Assembly: GCA_019188255.1 (NCBI GenBank)
Contig: JAETXT010000003.1
Span: 124,001-188,000 of the forward strand
Reading direction: 5' to 3'
Source of the DNA: Verticillium longisporum
Taxonomy: Eukaryota; Ascomycota; Sordariomycetes; Glomerellales; Plectosphaerellaceae
Length of the DNA: 64,000 nucleotides
Part shown: positions 1-11,542 of the stretch, piece after piece
Position numbering within the stretch: position 1 is the stretch's first letter
How the letters are laid out: the number at the start of each line of letters is the position of its first letter
The notes under the pieces: generated by a model
Seen by the model: the letters and a program-made list of their open reading frames with translations, nothing else
What the model was told of the DNA's origin: nothing
Database searches by the model: none
Program-made: the position numbers and the translations under genes

Positions 1-413
1 ATCCCAACTTCCGCATGCCCGGCTGGCACCGCGGATCGCTGGCCGTCCACGGCGATGACGGTCACAAGTACGTCAATGACTGGGCCGGCGGTCACTCGTT
101 TACGGAGCCATTCCGTGTCGGCGAGACGGTGGGTATTGGCATGTCACTGTCGCCTCGTGGCGACGGCAGCATCAACGTCGACATCTTCTTCACGCGCGAG
201 GGCAAGATTGTGGGCAGCTGGAACTTGCACGAGGAGGGTGATGCCGAGGAGGACCTGCCGGTCACGGGTCTCGAGGGTTACCACGATCTGAGCTGCGCCA
301 TTGGAACGTTTAACCACAACAGCTTTGAGATCATCTTTGAGCCCAGCCGGTGGAAGTACCAGGACGCGCGGGAGAGCACGATTGCGGGCGAGGGCAAAGG
401 ATGGGCTCAGTGA
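1..413 (+). CDS. SPRY-domain protein, C-terminal part (5' truncated by window edge)
   Basis: The frame is open from base 3, upstream of the first ATG at 15, so the gene begins outside the window. About 137 residues remain. They contain the core of a SPRY/B30.2 fold: PGWHRGSLAVHGDDG, then a YVNDWAGG stretch, then GETVGIGM, and the final strand FEIIFEPSRWKY. This arrangement is known from fungal SPRY proteins, including the Ssh4/Ear1 adaptor type and RanBPM-like proteins. The missing N-terminus would be needed to tell these apart. SPRY domains are protein-protein interaction modules, and a specific partner cannot be read from this fragment. There is no intron in the visible part, and the stop is TGA at 411-413. 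I am confident about the domain and unsure of the subfamily. Confidence 0.8.
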   Translation, partial: PNFRMPGWHRGSLAVHGDDGHKYVNDWAGGHSFTEPFRVGETVGIGMSLSPRGDGSINVDIFFTREGKIVGSWNLHEEGDAEEDLPVTGLEGYHDLSCAIGTFNHNSFEIIFEPSRWKYQDARESTIAGEGKGWAQ

Positions 414-779
414 TGGGGTCGTTGAGTAGGCTTTTGTAGGATATTGGAAAACCTAGCACATACTTCGGGTTTATATGCTCTTTTGAAACAGTTTCCTCAC
501 TGCCTGAGGTGTCTGGAGTTGGCGTTGCAGCGCTAGCATACGAGGAGCCGGAGTCGCTTGTAACACGACGCGTACTTGACGAGGCAGTCCGGTAGATCCG
601 TTTGGCCGGTACGTTTGCATAGCATCAGCGTGCTGATAGAAGCAGATAGGCAGGCTGCAGTGAGGCTGGTTCCGGCCGAGCATCGAGCACCGAGTTGAAT
701 GACGGGGAAATGGGTCTTTGCCGACGGAGTGAGTAGGCCGCAATCACAATATGCTTTGAATATTTTTAGGGCAAGGGAT
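414..779. other. 3' flank of the SPRY gene, no gene seen
   Basis: Normal-composition DNA between the SPRY stop codon and the start of AT-rich repeat DNA. A 90-codon open frame on the minus strand has no recognisable domain and is not called. Confidence 0.5.
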
Positions 780-2537
780 CCAATGTAAATACGCTTTTGC
801 GCCCATGTCTTGGCCGAGGAAGGATATTTGCTCGGCCCTTATTAGATATTTGCTCTGCCCAACAGGGGTAAAGCCACAATAGACAAGGGGAAAGCCATAA
901 ATACAGCGCTATTACTAAAATTAGCTATAGCAACTATATACCTATCCTCGTCTCTTATACCTTCGAGTCTCTTAATGAATTCCGAGCTAAAGACTAGCTA
1001 TAACTAGCTAATAAAGTAATATAGGCAGCCCCCTAAGGCTCTATAGCCCCTAAGGCTCTATAATTGCCCTATCTATCTACTAAATTCTTAATACTCTTAA
1101 ATATAATAATACTATTAAATACGCCTATTTTAAGCCCTCTAGATATCGCTAATACTTTATTTTATCGTTAAACGAAGCCTCTCTAATGCCTCCTTTACTA
1201 ATAGATTTATTAGCTATTACTAAGGCTATTATCGAGGGTCATATTATCTCCTTTACTATAGATATATATAAAGAGCTATTTAAGACTGTTCGTAACTATT
1301 ACGCTTACTAAGGATATAGATTAATTATAGAATGGATCTAGAAGAAGATTAATAGAATTAAGAATAGCCCGATAATATAGATAAAGCTCCTCTATAATCG
1401 AGGGAAAGCTAGACCCTTTATATTAAAGGGTCTTTAATAGAAGCCTTCCTCTAAAATTAATTACCTATAATAAGGAACTCTTAAGGAGGTAAATAGCTAA
1501 TAGAGATATATACCTATTTTATTAAATAATTATTATAATTATTCTACTATTATAGAGGTAAGAATTAAGGTATTATTTATAATTTAGAGGGCATCTTATA
1601 ATCTTAATATTATAAATTATATTAATACTTTTATATTAATTAATTAATTAATTAATTAATTAATTAATAGGTAAATTATTTAATAGATTATTAGGGAATA
1701 TATAAATAAGGGCTAAAATATCCTCCTTTCTAGTATAAATATAAGGAATCGGCGGAATTAGCTATAGAGGGCTTAATAAAGCTATTACTCTCCTATTTAA
1801 TTCTTTATTAACGATCTTAAATAGAACGAAAATATACGCTATTATATTATATATTATAATCCTATTATATAAAAGATCGATTACGTCTTCTAGACCTACT
1901 CTTAATATAATTAATTATAGAAATAGAATATTAACCTCTTATTAATAGATTCTATATATTAAGTAAGTTATCTATAATCTATTAAATAGCCTCCTTCTAA
2001 TTAAAAACTATAAGTAAATTATTACGAAATACCTCTCCTCTAAGTAAATAAAGTAATAGTAATTTATATTTAATTTAATTACTATTTTATACTCTTTTCT
2101 AATAAGAGTATTTATATATATATATAAATAATTATTTATATAAAGGAAGTAATAGAGAAGGAGAATATTAAGGCCCTTAGTATTATAATTATAGATTTCG
2201 ATTAGAAGCTTAAAAATACTCTTAAAATCGTATTCCTTTATCTCCTATAGTAAATTTATATATAATATATAAATAAAAACGTTCTCCTCTATATAAGAAG
2301 GAAATAGAATAGCTATTTAGAAGGTAATATTATAATTAGAGGCCTTTATAATAGCTATATAAATAGCTATTCCTACTATTCCTACTATTCCTATAAGAGA
2401 TATTAACTATATTAACCTGATTAGGTAAATAGTAATATAATAGAAAACTCTATAATTAGCGAAATTATCGAAAATAGTTTAATAATAAAGGTATTTCTAG
2501 CTATTAGTTTAATATTTAATATTATAGATAATAGAAA
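780..2537. repeat. RIP-degenerated AT-rich repeat, left part
   Basis: The sequence becomes extremely AT-rich and TpA-rich, while CpA and TpG almost vanish. This is the expected end state of RIP, which converts CpA to TpA on both strands. No open frame longer than a few dozen codons survives. It contains a (TTAA)n-like run at about 1637-1670 and a short duplication of CCCCTAAGGCTCTATA at about 1029-1064. The DNA resumes at 4401 after the Fot1 insertion, so 780-2537 and 4401-5400 were probably one continuous dead element. The original family is not recognisable. Confidence 0.8.
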
Positions 2538-2539
2538 TA

Positions 2540-2585
2540 ACGTAATCCACAAGCGAGTGGTTCACCCATGCGAGTGGTTCACTTC
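2540..2585. repeat. Terminal inverted repeat of the Fot1-type element, left
   Basis: It pairs with 4353-4398 with one mismatch (T versus A between the two internal GCGAGTGGTTCAC copies). It is preceded by the TA target duplication at 2538-2539. Confidence 0.92.
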
Positions 2586-2646
2586 ACCCCGACCCGACAA
2601 ACATTCCGAGGAAAACCTCAACCCAAACGCCGTAAATCAATTAAAA

Positions 2647-4300
2647 TCACTCCTCCTCGTCTTTTGCAGACGATGAGATAGCTACCTGACAAGTTCTCGC
2701 GTTGTGGCCGGTCTTCCCGCATACGCTACAGCATCGTTTCTTCGGCTGGGACCACGACGCGGGACCCGGGTTCTGCAGCGTTTCCTCTTTTATCTGGATA
2801 TCTACTTCCTTCTGAGCAATCTTGTCCTGTCCCTCGCCTACAGCCATGCTTCCTCCTTCCCGGAGACGTAGCTTTTGGCCCTCCGGCGTCGGCTTAGTGT
2901 AGCATTTTCCTCTCGAAGGATCATAACCTCTGACTTCAAAAGAGCGATCTGGTGCATAACACCCCGCGTCCCCTTCGCAAGATAGTCAACAGCATCTAAA
3001 ATTGACGTTGGGGAGCTTCCCTGGTGGCGTGAGATTCGCCCTTTGATGAAGTCAGTCTGGGAACCTGCCTCGAGCAGGTTAGTGGGCGTCTTAGAGACCC
3101 AAGAATCACGCTCCCCGTGGGACGTCCCCGGAGGCGTCGTCGTCCTCAACCTCACATCCAGCTTTGACAGGACTGTTTCCGGGTTATGGGGGACAAGCCC
3201 CGCTCCTCGAAAGCCTCCCTGGATGTTTTTTCTGTCATTGCTTGCTGAAATGCAGCCGAAAACGCCGGGAAGAAGTCCTCTTTGCTGATGTGCGTTGTAC
3301 CCGCCCTCATCCTATCCTCGATTTGCCGACCGTATGCTTTCTTTAGTGGGCCAAAACACCCAACATCGAGAGGCTGGAGTAGATGTGACGAATGAGGAGG
3401 CATACAGAGTGTGATGATGTTGTTCTCCTTGCAGTAGAGTTCGAAGTCGACCGAGTGGTGACTTTCGTGGCCATCCAGGATCAGTAGGCGATAACCGCCC
3501 GAAGTACGGGACTTTGTATGCCTGTCAAAATGCCGAATCCATTCCAGACCAATATCATTCGTCGTCCAGCCGTTTGGAGATGTTGCGATTCTCCAGTCGC
3601 GAGAAATCGCGTCGTCCTGGTACCAGCTCGAGAGGTGGTACTTGCCCGAAACCACGATGAACGGCGGGACGGAGAAACCCAACGCGCCAACGCCCTGGAT
3701 CACCGTAACCCATTCCCGGTTGCCTGGCTGCCTCATCTTCACATTGGACCGTCTTTCCGAACTGGTCACGACCATTCCGTTGGCGATAACGCCCATCTGG
3801 AAGCCGGTCTCGTCAAAGTTGTACATGTCAGCCTCTTGGATGCCGTACTTGGCGATCATGTTATGCACGAGGCGGAACCACGCGTTTATCGCGTCCGGAT
3901 CTTCGCATTGGGCCCTCTTGTAGTCGTACTTGCGAAAGAAACGCGTCCGGAGCTCTGGTTGCCGTTTGACGAAGTTTGCGGCCCAGTTCTTCCCGACGCG
4001 TGGCGCGTCACGGTCGGCAAGCAGGCGATTCGCCATATCTCCGACCTCACCCAACCGGGGAGGGTAAGATCGCGCATCTAGGTCAAGGATATATTCGACA
4101 ATAGTTTTCTCTTCTAGTACTGTTAATTTGGCAGAATTGGGCGGGCTTTCGCGTCGGGAGGGTTTGCCCTTCTGGCGTCGGAGGAGCGTCGTTAAGGGGA
4201 CGGTGTAGATCCTCGCAGCACTCCGGGCGCTTAGGTTCGGGTCATTGTCCATAGCTTGGATAGCAAGGAATAATTGACCTTCTTTTGAAAGAGTCTCCAT
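2647..4300 (-). CDS. Fot1/pogo DDE transposase with CCHC zinc knuckle, two frame breaks
   Basis: Read from ATG at 4300, with two one-base corrections, this gives about 551 residues. Order of domains: a psq-type HTH (about residues 5-45); a CENP-B-type HTH (about 80-125, VGKNWAANFVKRQPEL); the DDE_1 catalytic core with Asp in YNFDETGF, Asp in LLILDGHESH and Asp in QPLDVGCFGPLK; a coiled stretch (LKSEVMILREENATL); and a C-terminal zinc knuckle CSVCGKTGHNARTC (CX2CX4HX4C). The frame breaks at the T-run 3226-3231 and again at 2873-2876. In both places one extra A on the coding strand restores the family reading, for example GFRGAG-VPHNPE. Because host genes here show the same kind of break, these may be assembly errors, and the transposase could be intact and active. 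Confidence 0.92.
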
Positions 4301-4352
4301 CGCGGGCGGAGGTGGAATCTGTAGAATTCAGGTGTAGGTCGTGGGCCCGGGC

Positions 4353-4398
4353 GAAGTGAACCACTCGCTTGGGTGAACCACTCGCTTGTGGATTACGT
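4353..4398. repeat. Terminal inverted repeat of the Fot1-type element, right
   Basis: Inverted partner of 2540-2585, followed by the TA target duplication at 4399-4400. Confidence 0.92.
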
Positions 4399-4400
4399 TA

Positions 4401-5400
4401 TCGCTAATTTCGTTTAAAATACTTCTAACTCTATCTTAGTATCCTTAATTCCGCTTCTCGTTTCTTCTACTTAATAAGAGCTTTTTCTATTATATAATTA
4501 TTAAACTATATATAAAACTATATTAAGGATTAACTTATACGCGGAAACTACGTTTATATTATTATAAGAGTAATTACAATAAATATACTCCCTATAGCGG
4601 GAAGAACCTAGAGCGGTCTTATAGACGAGGTATCGCTTAAAATACCTAATATAGGGTATTTTAATTTCGCCCTTAAAGTCGATTAAGGTAATAAGCGCTT
4701 TCCTCTAATCGGTTTTAATAAATAAGCGTTTTATAGTATAATCTAATATTTTATTATAATTAATAAGAATAATAAAAGGAGAACTATTATAGGCGGCTAA
4801 GACCTACTACTTATAGCCGCTAGGATATCGGCCTAGGGGAGGAGTATTATATAATAATTAAGGAAGTAGGGTAGCTGCGAATTAACGGCCCTATAATCGG
4901 GAGATACGATAAGATAAGAAGCGGACCTACTAAGTAGAATATATAATAGCTTACTTAGATATAATAATAAGCTATTAGCTTATTAGGGATATAATAGTAA
5001 GCTAGGGGCTAGCTTATAAGATAATATACTATAATCCTAATATTATAGATTATTAATAGCTAATAAGTAAGCTATCTAATATAGGCTTATTATCTAATAA
5101 TAAAGATAGAATAAACGGGTATATAAGGACGGGCATTCTATACTTATAGATATATTCTTTCTTACGATAGTAATTAATCTAAGTCTTACTTTAAATTTAT
5201 TATAATGAGTATATAATGCCTTATAATACTATATCGTCTTAGAGTTATAACCTAAGCTTCTGCTAAATAGTAACCCTAACCCTCTAATAGTATTCCCCTT
5301 CGGAAGCTACTAGGTCGTAATAACGGCTTATAGAGCGCTTTTTATACTAAGACTGAATTCGGTTTTAAAGAGATAGTATGCAGTAAGTTTCAATCATTTA
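4401..5400. repeat. RIP-degenerated AT-rich repeat, right part
   Basis: Same saturated TpA-rich composition as 780-2537 and probably the other half of the element into which the Fot1-type transposon jumped. A two-unit CCCTAA stretch near 5271 is present but far too short to be telomeric. Confidence 0.75.
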
Positions 5401-6360
5401 AGGAGTACTGATCAGGGAGCCAACTAGGGGCTCGTTATTTATCGACTTCCCTATCGACTACCCTAGTATCTTATCTATATCTTATTAGCTCGTTGACCAG
5501 CCTTATTAAGGTGGTATAGTTTTGTGCAAGGAAAGGAACGTCAGCTTTTATACCTTCTAAGCGTGCCCTATAAGCAGGGTTTATCAATACCTGATAGGCT
5601 ATCGAAACTTTTGCCTCTAACCATGTAATGTCGCACGGGCCACTATTGCTCGGACTGCAGGGCCGTTGAGCGATACAGCGAGTCATCACTGTTGTTACCT
5701 TTCGTGTCGTTGGTCGAATAGCTTTGCTGACCTCTGATTACCCCCGTCCTGGGTGTTGCCGGTTGGTGATACAGCATCCCTACAATGCATGACACCCTGC
5801 CCCATCAGATTGCGCGTTTCCCCTGAACACCATAGGTGCCGTACTTGTTGGTGGGAACTGTTGCCTTGGAAGGCACTAGTTTGATGCTTTTTCGAGCCTT
5901 TGCCCCGCCGGGTCTCGGAAGGATCGGCAGTTCGGTGGAGGCTAGGGCTAGAACCCAACACCTCCGTCCGAAGGTTAATCAGTAACCAAACCTGCACTAC
6001 GCCTCTCGACAATGAACAGTCAGGCCATTCAGTCTGTTTAGCCTCGCCGAGGGACATTCATGCTGTGCAAATTTTGCGGACCCTCAGAGTTTATGCATGT
6101 TGTATGGGCGCCGTGAACGTGTCAATGTACCCCGTATCGCTTACAACCCCCTGGTCTATGGAACACCAGTGGGATGGTACGTTGACGAACATCGCAGCCG
6201 CAGAACTTGTGGACATGTGCCAGGTGTCCTTCATGGAGCGACTTAGACACCCTCGAAGCGTTAGAATTAAGAACAGCGCCAGTCCCGCGGTCAATTTCTC
6301 TGTGAAGCGCTCACCCATCTCCTTCGCAACGGCTGCTGTCATTCCAAAAGTCCCGAAAAG
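5401..6360. other. Intergenic DNA with one doubtful fragment
   Basis: Composition returns to normal. A 72-codon minus-strand frame at 5471-5689 reads protein-like (AYQVLINPAYRARLEGIKAD) at the border of the RIP tract and might be a remnant of a dead element. I do not recognise it. The rest, upstream of the rhodopsin-family gene at 6361, shows no supported feature. Confidence 0.4.
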
Positions 6361-7737
6361 ATGGACGGCGCAACTCCCCTCCCAGCCGACGTGAACCGTG
6401 GTCCCCAGATTCTGGGAGTCTGCGGGGCCATGGTTGGCCTTGCTTTGGTATTTGTGGTGCTGCGTGTGTATGTCAGGGTCGCCATCATCCGACAGCTGGG
6501 CTGGGATGACTATTGTATGATTGTTGCCATGGTAAGTTCTATCGAGATCCTCGCTCACGACCTCTTACCTTGACGAGAAAAAACTAACATGAACTACCGC
6601 CAGGCCGTCATGTTCGCAGAGATGATGGTCATTATATCTCAAGTTGGGTACGGAGCCGGCCGCCATGTCGAGTTTATCGAACCCAAGTCAAATGTGGTCG
6701 AAGGCTTGCGTCTCAACTTTGTCACACAGCCTCTCTGCCTGATAGCCCTGTGCTTGACAAAAGTCAGTGTCGGGCTGTTCTTGCTGCGAATGACTCCTTC
6801 CGCCAGGTTTAGAAAGTTTATCTTGGGCATGGTGATCTTTACCGTCTTGTCGGCCACAGGCAACCTCCGTGGGTTAACCCCAACTCCACTTGTCATGAAC
6901 TGGAAGACGACTAACAGCACAGTGACCGTTTTCTTTCAATGCAGGCCCTTAGCTTATGCTTGGGACAGTTCGATTCCTGACGGCCAATGCATCCCGCCGG
7001 CTCACCTCAAATTCGCAGCCTTCTTCAACTCGAGCGTCTCGGTTGTGACCGACTTTGTTTTTGCTGTGCTGCCGGTACCAATCCTGTGGAATGTTCAGCT
7101 CAACTGGAAAGTCAAGTCCGCCGTGGCTGGCATCTTGTCGTTGGGCATCTTGTAAGCAGCCCGCCCAACAGATCTCAACGTCTCATCCTGGGGCCCTTTT
7201 ACTGACTTTGTCAAGCGCTACGGCGGCAGCCATTGTGAAGATTACGTTCCTCGGCGAGTACGGAAAACACGGAGATTTCCTCTTTGACAGCTCTGATCTC
7301 ACTATTTGGTACGTGAACAGCATTAAACGATGCAGTTGATCTCAATGAACATGCTGACGCGTCGACTCCAGGACCACCGTCGAAATCTGCACCGCAATCG
7401 TCGCAGCCTGCATCCCCTGCCTCAAGCCCCTCTTCAAGGCCATGTTGCGCGGCTCGTCGGCAGACAAGTACCCTACCGGCTACAAGATCAGGAGCGGCTA
7501 CATGCGCAACAACGCGACCGATCTGGACACCAGCCCCCGCGCTCCGATCTCGGCAATATCGAGCTGTTCACCCGCGCCAGTACCATACACGAGATCCAGG
7601 GTGGGTTTGGGCTCAAGAGCGGATCGGAGGAGAGCATCATTCCCCAGAAGGATCTCGGGGAAGATGGCATTGTCAAGACTATCAATATTTCCGTCTCTGT
7701 GGACGAGGAGCGGAAGAAGCCGAAGGAGGTCCTGTAA
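6361..7737 (+). CDS. Rhodopsin-family (Pth11-like) seven-helix integral membrane protein
   Basis: Five exons are supported by frame and splice signals: 6361-6531, 6604-6868, 6923-7151, 7216-7308 and 7372-7737 (374 residues). Introns use GTAAGT, GTGGGT, GTAAGC and GTACGT donors, with CTAAC branch sites in the first two. The protein has a short outer N-terminus, then helices starting at LGVCGAMVGLALVFVVLRVY. Family marks follow: LGWDDY, GYGAGRH, FFQCRPLAYAWD and FAVLPVPILW. The soluble tail ends in IVKTINISVSVDEE. The fungal rhodopsin/PF20684 family includes Pth11-like receptors, but most members have no known ligand. The tail frame breaks at the C-run 7534-7538. One added C joins the two halves and makes the total length a multiple of three, favouring an assembly error. 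Function beyond membrane receptor-like is not inferable. Confidence 0.9.
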
Positions 7738-8182
7738 ATGTCTGCTGTGCAGAAACTGAACCTTAAAATTGCGAGATTTGAGCAAAACAGCGCACTCGAA
7801 CAACCCTGACCTGGTGATGCAACAGAACGAGCTCTGAATGCTGTGCTTGCTTTTTGCTGGGCAGCAGTCCCAGGTAGGGCGGCTTACAAGGTTTTAGCGT
7901 CGCTGATCTGCTGACGCTTTGTTCAGCTGGGCCGGGGAACAGACAGGCCCTGGGATCATGATTGCTTCTGTGTAATCAGACGATGCACGGCCATGGCGGG
8001 GAGAAGATCGGCGGCCTTGGCACGCCTTGCGCTGTTGAGCTAAGCTTGGCCCTCTTAACAGTTCCGACGAAGCCGACAGCTCCGAGCGCCAATCAATCGC
8101 CCCAATAGCAACGCAATCACTTGAATCCTTACACACGAATCCATCGTCACGGCCCAGCCCTCCGGTCGAGTAGCAGATCTGT
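7738..8182. other. Intergenic region between convergent genes
   Basis: Between the stop of the rhodopsin-family gene and the stop of the M28 peptidase. It should hold both 3' UTRs. No gene or structured repeat was seen. Confidence 0.5.
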
Positions 8183-9893
8183 TTATGAAAAGTTGCACGC
8201 CTTGAAGTGACCCGTGTCAATCGCTCGACTGGAGCAGGCGCCGAGTCGGCCGGCCTTCCGCGTCTTGCGGGTTTGAAGGCCGCCGGATTCCCGTTCGGGG
8301 AAGCCGTCAAAACTGGTGCCGTACAGCGCGACGGCATGAGCGATGGCCTTTGTATTGATCTCCAGGAATTCGTAGCTCATGTTGCCAATGGTGTCGTACT
8401 GGGTGTGATAGTTCGGGTCATGAATGATGCCAGCAACGCCTCCGAACAGCGCGACCTCCTCCTCAGTCTTGACCTCGTCGGCACCGGTAAACAGACCGCC
8501 GGAGGGGATGCCCGCATCTAGGAACGGTCCGTAGTCAGACCGGCCGGAGAACTCAGTGGGCAGCAGAGGAAGGTCTTGCGACGCGAAGTAGTCTTCAAAC
8601 AGGGCCTCGGCCTCGGCAGAGCCAGGTGGGCCTGAAAGCCCAAAGGCGCTTCCGTCACCATCGTAAACGGCAAGGATTCCGTTGCCGGACCCGACCATGT
8701 CGAAGTTGAGGTAGAGTCTGACCTTGTCGAGTTCTTCTTGCTCGGCTGTGGCGACGTAGTATGTCGATCCAAGCAGGCCCGACTCCTCGGCCGTCCACCA
8801 GCCGAAACGGACGGTCGAATTGGTTACAAAACGAGCGAGCTGGCGAGCAACTTCGAGGATCGCGATGCTGCCGGTTCCGTTGTCGTTGATGCCTGGGCCC
8901 TCGGCAACGCTGTCCAAGTGAGCGCCTACGAAGAGAATGTTGTCCGGGTCGCCCCTAGTCGTGGTTGCGATAATGTTATCACTAAGGTAGATGAGGTTAG
9001 CTTCGAATTACAAACGTCAACTCTCGCGGGTTGGCCTGCATACCTGTACCAGATGTCTCCAGCAGTGGCAGTGTAGAAGCTATCGACGATGATTTCCTCG
9101 CCAGCTTGAAGCCTGGCTGACAATGCCAGTCCGAGTTCGTTCGAGATGCCTGATGTCGGGACGGTGGGTCCCTCCGGCAGGTCTTCGTAGGAGAGCACGC
9201 CGTTGATGGGGGCGCTCCCGGGACGTAATCAAAGATGACTAGAGCCGCAGCCCCAGCAGCACCGGCGTTGGCTGACTTTAGGGCAAACGAGCAGGAGCCG
9301 CCTTGGGGACCTCTCGAGATGAGGCCGATGTTGCCCTCGATCTCGGGAGGAAAGTCTTGCGTCTACAACTGTTAGCTACAATCATGGTCAAGGCAGTATG
9401 TCTGTTGCTTACTCCATTACATCCATAGGCATTAACCCAGATCAGTTCGCGCCCCTCAAGTGTGGCGTTCTTGGAGAACTGGAACGTCTGAGACTCCACC
9501 TCTTCGCCATCGATAGTCACAGCGCCCTCGTTGAAGAACTCAACAACATCGGCATAAGTTTGACGTTCGATCTCGTAGTAGTCGCCCAGAGCTTCGAGAT
9601 TCTCGACTACGTAATCGGCGGTCCTGTTGTACCCAACCGATCCAGCCAGGCGGAAGTACTCGGAGTCGTAGGCGATATCAGAGAAAGCCTCGGCATGAGT
9701 CTTGAGGTTCTCGAGCTTAATGGCGTTTCGGAGTTTCTCCTACAGCATCGTTTTAGCTAGAGCATAAAGCACAGGAGGTGGATTGGGTGGCGTGTACCGA
9801 AACCACTGGCTTCCAAGGGACACACGGCGTTTGCGCAAACGCCGAGCGAGACAGCATCGCCACAGCAACAGCGGAGGTCAAACACTTCATCAT
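8183..9893 (-). CDS. Secreted M28 zinc aminopeptidase
   Basis: Four exons on the minus strand: 9893-9798, 9739-9413, 9362-9044 and 8981-8183, 513 residues after one frame correction. The start is the first of two tandem ATGs (9893, 9890), followed by a signal peptide MMKCLTSAVAVAMLSRSAFA. A protease-associated (PA) domain lies in the middle (GLISRGPQGGSCSFALKSAN ... LVIFDYVPG). The M28 zinc site follows in order: His in GAHLDS, Asp in GINDNG, Glu in TAEESG, Asp in NFDMVGS, and His in HDPNYHTQYDTI. These features match fungal aminopeptidase Y/leucine aminopeptidase-type enzymes that release N-terminal residues from extracellular peptides. The frame breaks at about 9217-9222 (CCCGGG). One added base restores VPG-SAPINGVLSYE and makes the length divisible by three. 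The last 35 residues are less family-like and may be imprecise. Confidence 0.93.
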
Positions 9894-11542
9894 GATGGTC
9901 GTATTCTGATTATACTTGGGCTCTCGAGCAAACAACGGTCCAGAGATGGAACAAACGCAAACTGGGCATGTCACTGAGCCGACCTGCGAACGCACATTGG
10001 TATTCCAGTCAGGATCGAGCTGCTTTTGAAGCTGCTTGACGGGACTCAGATGAGCATGACGACGGCGAAACCCCTGCGCAGTAAGTCGAGTGTTACCCTA
10101 TCACAACCAGAAGAGATGAGAATATGCCGTCGACCGGTCTGCGGCTCTCAACATGCATCAATTCGACCTTCCGCTTTGATCATAGGAGGTGAGTTGGGGC
10201 GAGGGGGCACGATGGCGTGGTGATGCAATCACTGATGAGCTGCGGGTAGCCTCCACGAAGCTGTGAGCAGCGAGGCAAGACAGCGATGCCAGCCTGCATG
10301 TCGATTGATTGTGCATGGCGCCGCTGCTAGAGGACCTGCTGTATGCGGTTACGCAGCGTAGGACGAGGCGCCAGGCGGATAAATTGAATGTGACCTGGAC
10401 TGGTCGATCTCTCTCTCTTTGTGACGGGTGGCGTGCCTGACCCTGCCAGAGTCGGAAGCCAGAAGCTCCTCGTTGGGGTTCTTCGAAGCTGTAGCAAAAC
10501 CGTCGTCGAATCGCGATTCCAGGCTTTCCGTCTCTTGCAGACAGCCACACCCTCAAGAAGCGCCACCGCCGGCTCCCCGCATAGGTAGGATAGATAACGG
10601 ATCGCGAACGGTCATGGCGCAGATGGGTACTTCGCCGGCACCACCCAAGACCCAGAAACTGCGAGCCGGAGTAGCAGCTCCTCTCCACGTTGCAGACAAT
10701 CAACAGGTGGGCGCGAGGATGCGAACTCATGCTTGATGCACCACAACGTGCCGGTCAAGGTAGCATCGGTGGCCTTGTCACCCCTCCGATGACGGGACAA
10801 GCGGCGCATGGCAGAAGTTTGAGGGCAATCGGAGCTCTGGCCGTCCCCTCCGGCGGTCATTTGTTTCCCCGCTGTGATAGAAAGACTGCAATGGTGGAGG
10901 TTCGCCCATTTCAGTAGACAGGCTGCCGAATTGCTATGTGCACCTCGAACCTGTTGAAGATTGGCTCTCTGCTCGGTATCGCTTCTATCTCTGGCACGAC
11001 ACAGATATACTTGCAGGGATGATCTGGCAGGGGTGCCGCGGAATCGGGAGCCATTCCTTTTGGGTGTCCATTTTCCACAGCGTTTTGGGGGTCCAGTTCA
11101 CATGGTGTCGTTGAGCCCAGTGTAGGGAGCCTAGAATGAGTCGAGAGAGCACTCCAGCGTCGACGCAAGCAGCTGAAGTAAAACCAATTGAGGTAGCCAT
11201 TCAAGTTTCTGGATGGAATGACACGCAGGAAGAGGTGAAGTGTCAGAGAGCCTCGTTTTCATGTTTATCTGTTTAGTAGCGTTAGTAGATAACGCAGCTC
11301 ATGCAACAGTGAGGTATATGCGTTTAAAGAACATAGCCTCTCCATTCTCCACCAACAAGCTCCCTTGACAGGCTCTTGGTTTTGGCCATTCGCAGACCAC
11401 CATCACAGCCTTGTTTGCTGCTTTGCCACGAGCACCACAACAGAGCGGCAAAGCCACCCGCTGACCACCTTCCGCCGTCTCCTTTATCCTCGATTCCGAC
11501 GCCTTACGAGTTCGAGCGAGCGCAGCATCAATCCGCCCCGCC
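9894..11542. other. Intergenic, shared upstream region of the M28 gene and the RBM-like gene
   Basis: About 1.65 kb between two divergent genes. Several open frames of 60-190 codons overlap on both strands, but none shows a domain, a biased composition or a splice structure I can support. The region should contain both promoters. Confidence 0.5.

Larger units (their letters stand above)
2540..4398 (-). mobile_element. Complete Fot1/pogo-type DNA transposon with 46-bp terminal inverted repeats
   Basis: The ends 2540-2585 and 4353-4398 are inverted repeats of 46 bp with one mismatch, flanked by TA at 2538-2539 and 4399-4400. TA is the target duplication of the Tc1-mariner superfamily. Each end carries two direct copies of GCGAGTGGTTCAC spaced 17 bp apart (2553-2565 and 2570-2582; on the other strand 4356-4368 and 4373-4385), giving four likely transposase-binding sites. 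The single gene inside, on the minus strand, encodes a DDE transposase. The element has ordinary base composition inside RIP-ruined DNA, so it arrived after the host repeat was mutated. Confidence 0.93.

Noticed and set aside
2873..3231. Programmed ribosomal frameshifting in the transposase
   Set aside because: The same class of break occurs in many host genes without slippery-site structure, so sequence error or simple deletion is preferred.
5268..5286. Telomere-like CCCTAACCC
   Set aside because: Only two units inside RIP-mutated DNA, with genes on both sides; not a telomere.
10158..10730. 190-codon minus-strand frame
   Set aside because: Overlaps comparable frames on the plus strand, basic and Ser-rich without pattern; a chance frame in GC-rich DNA.
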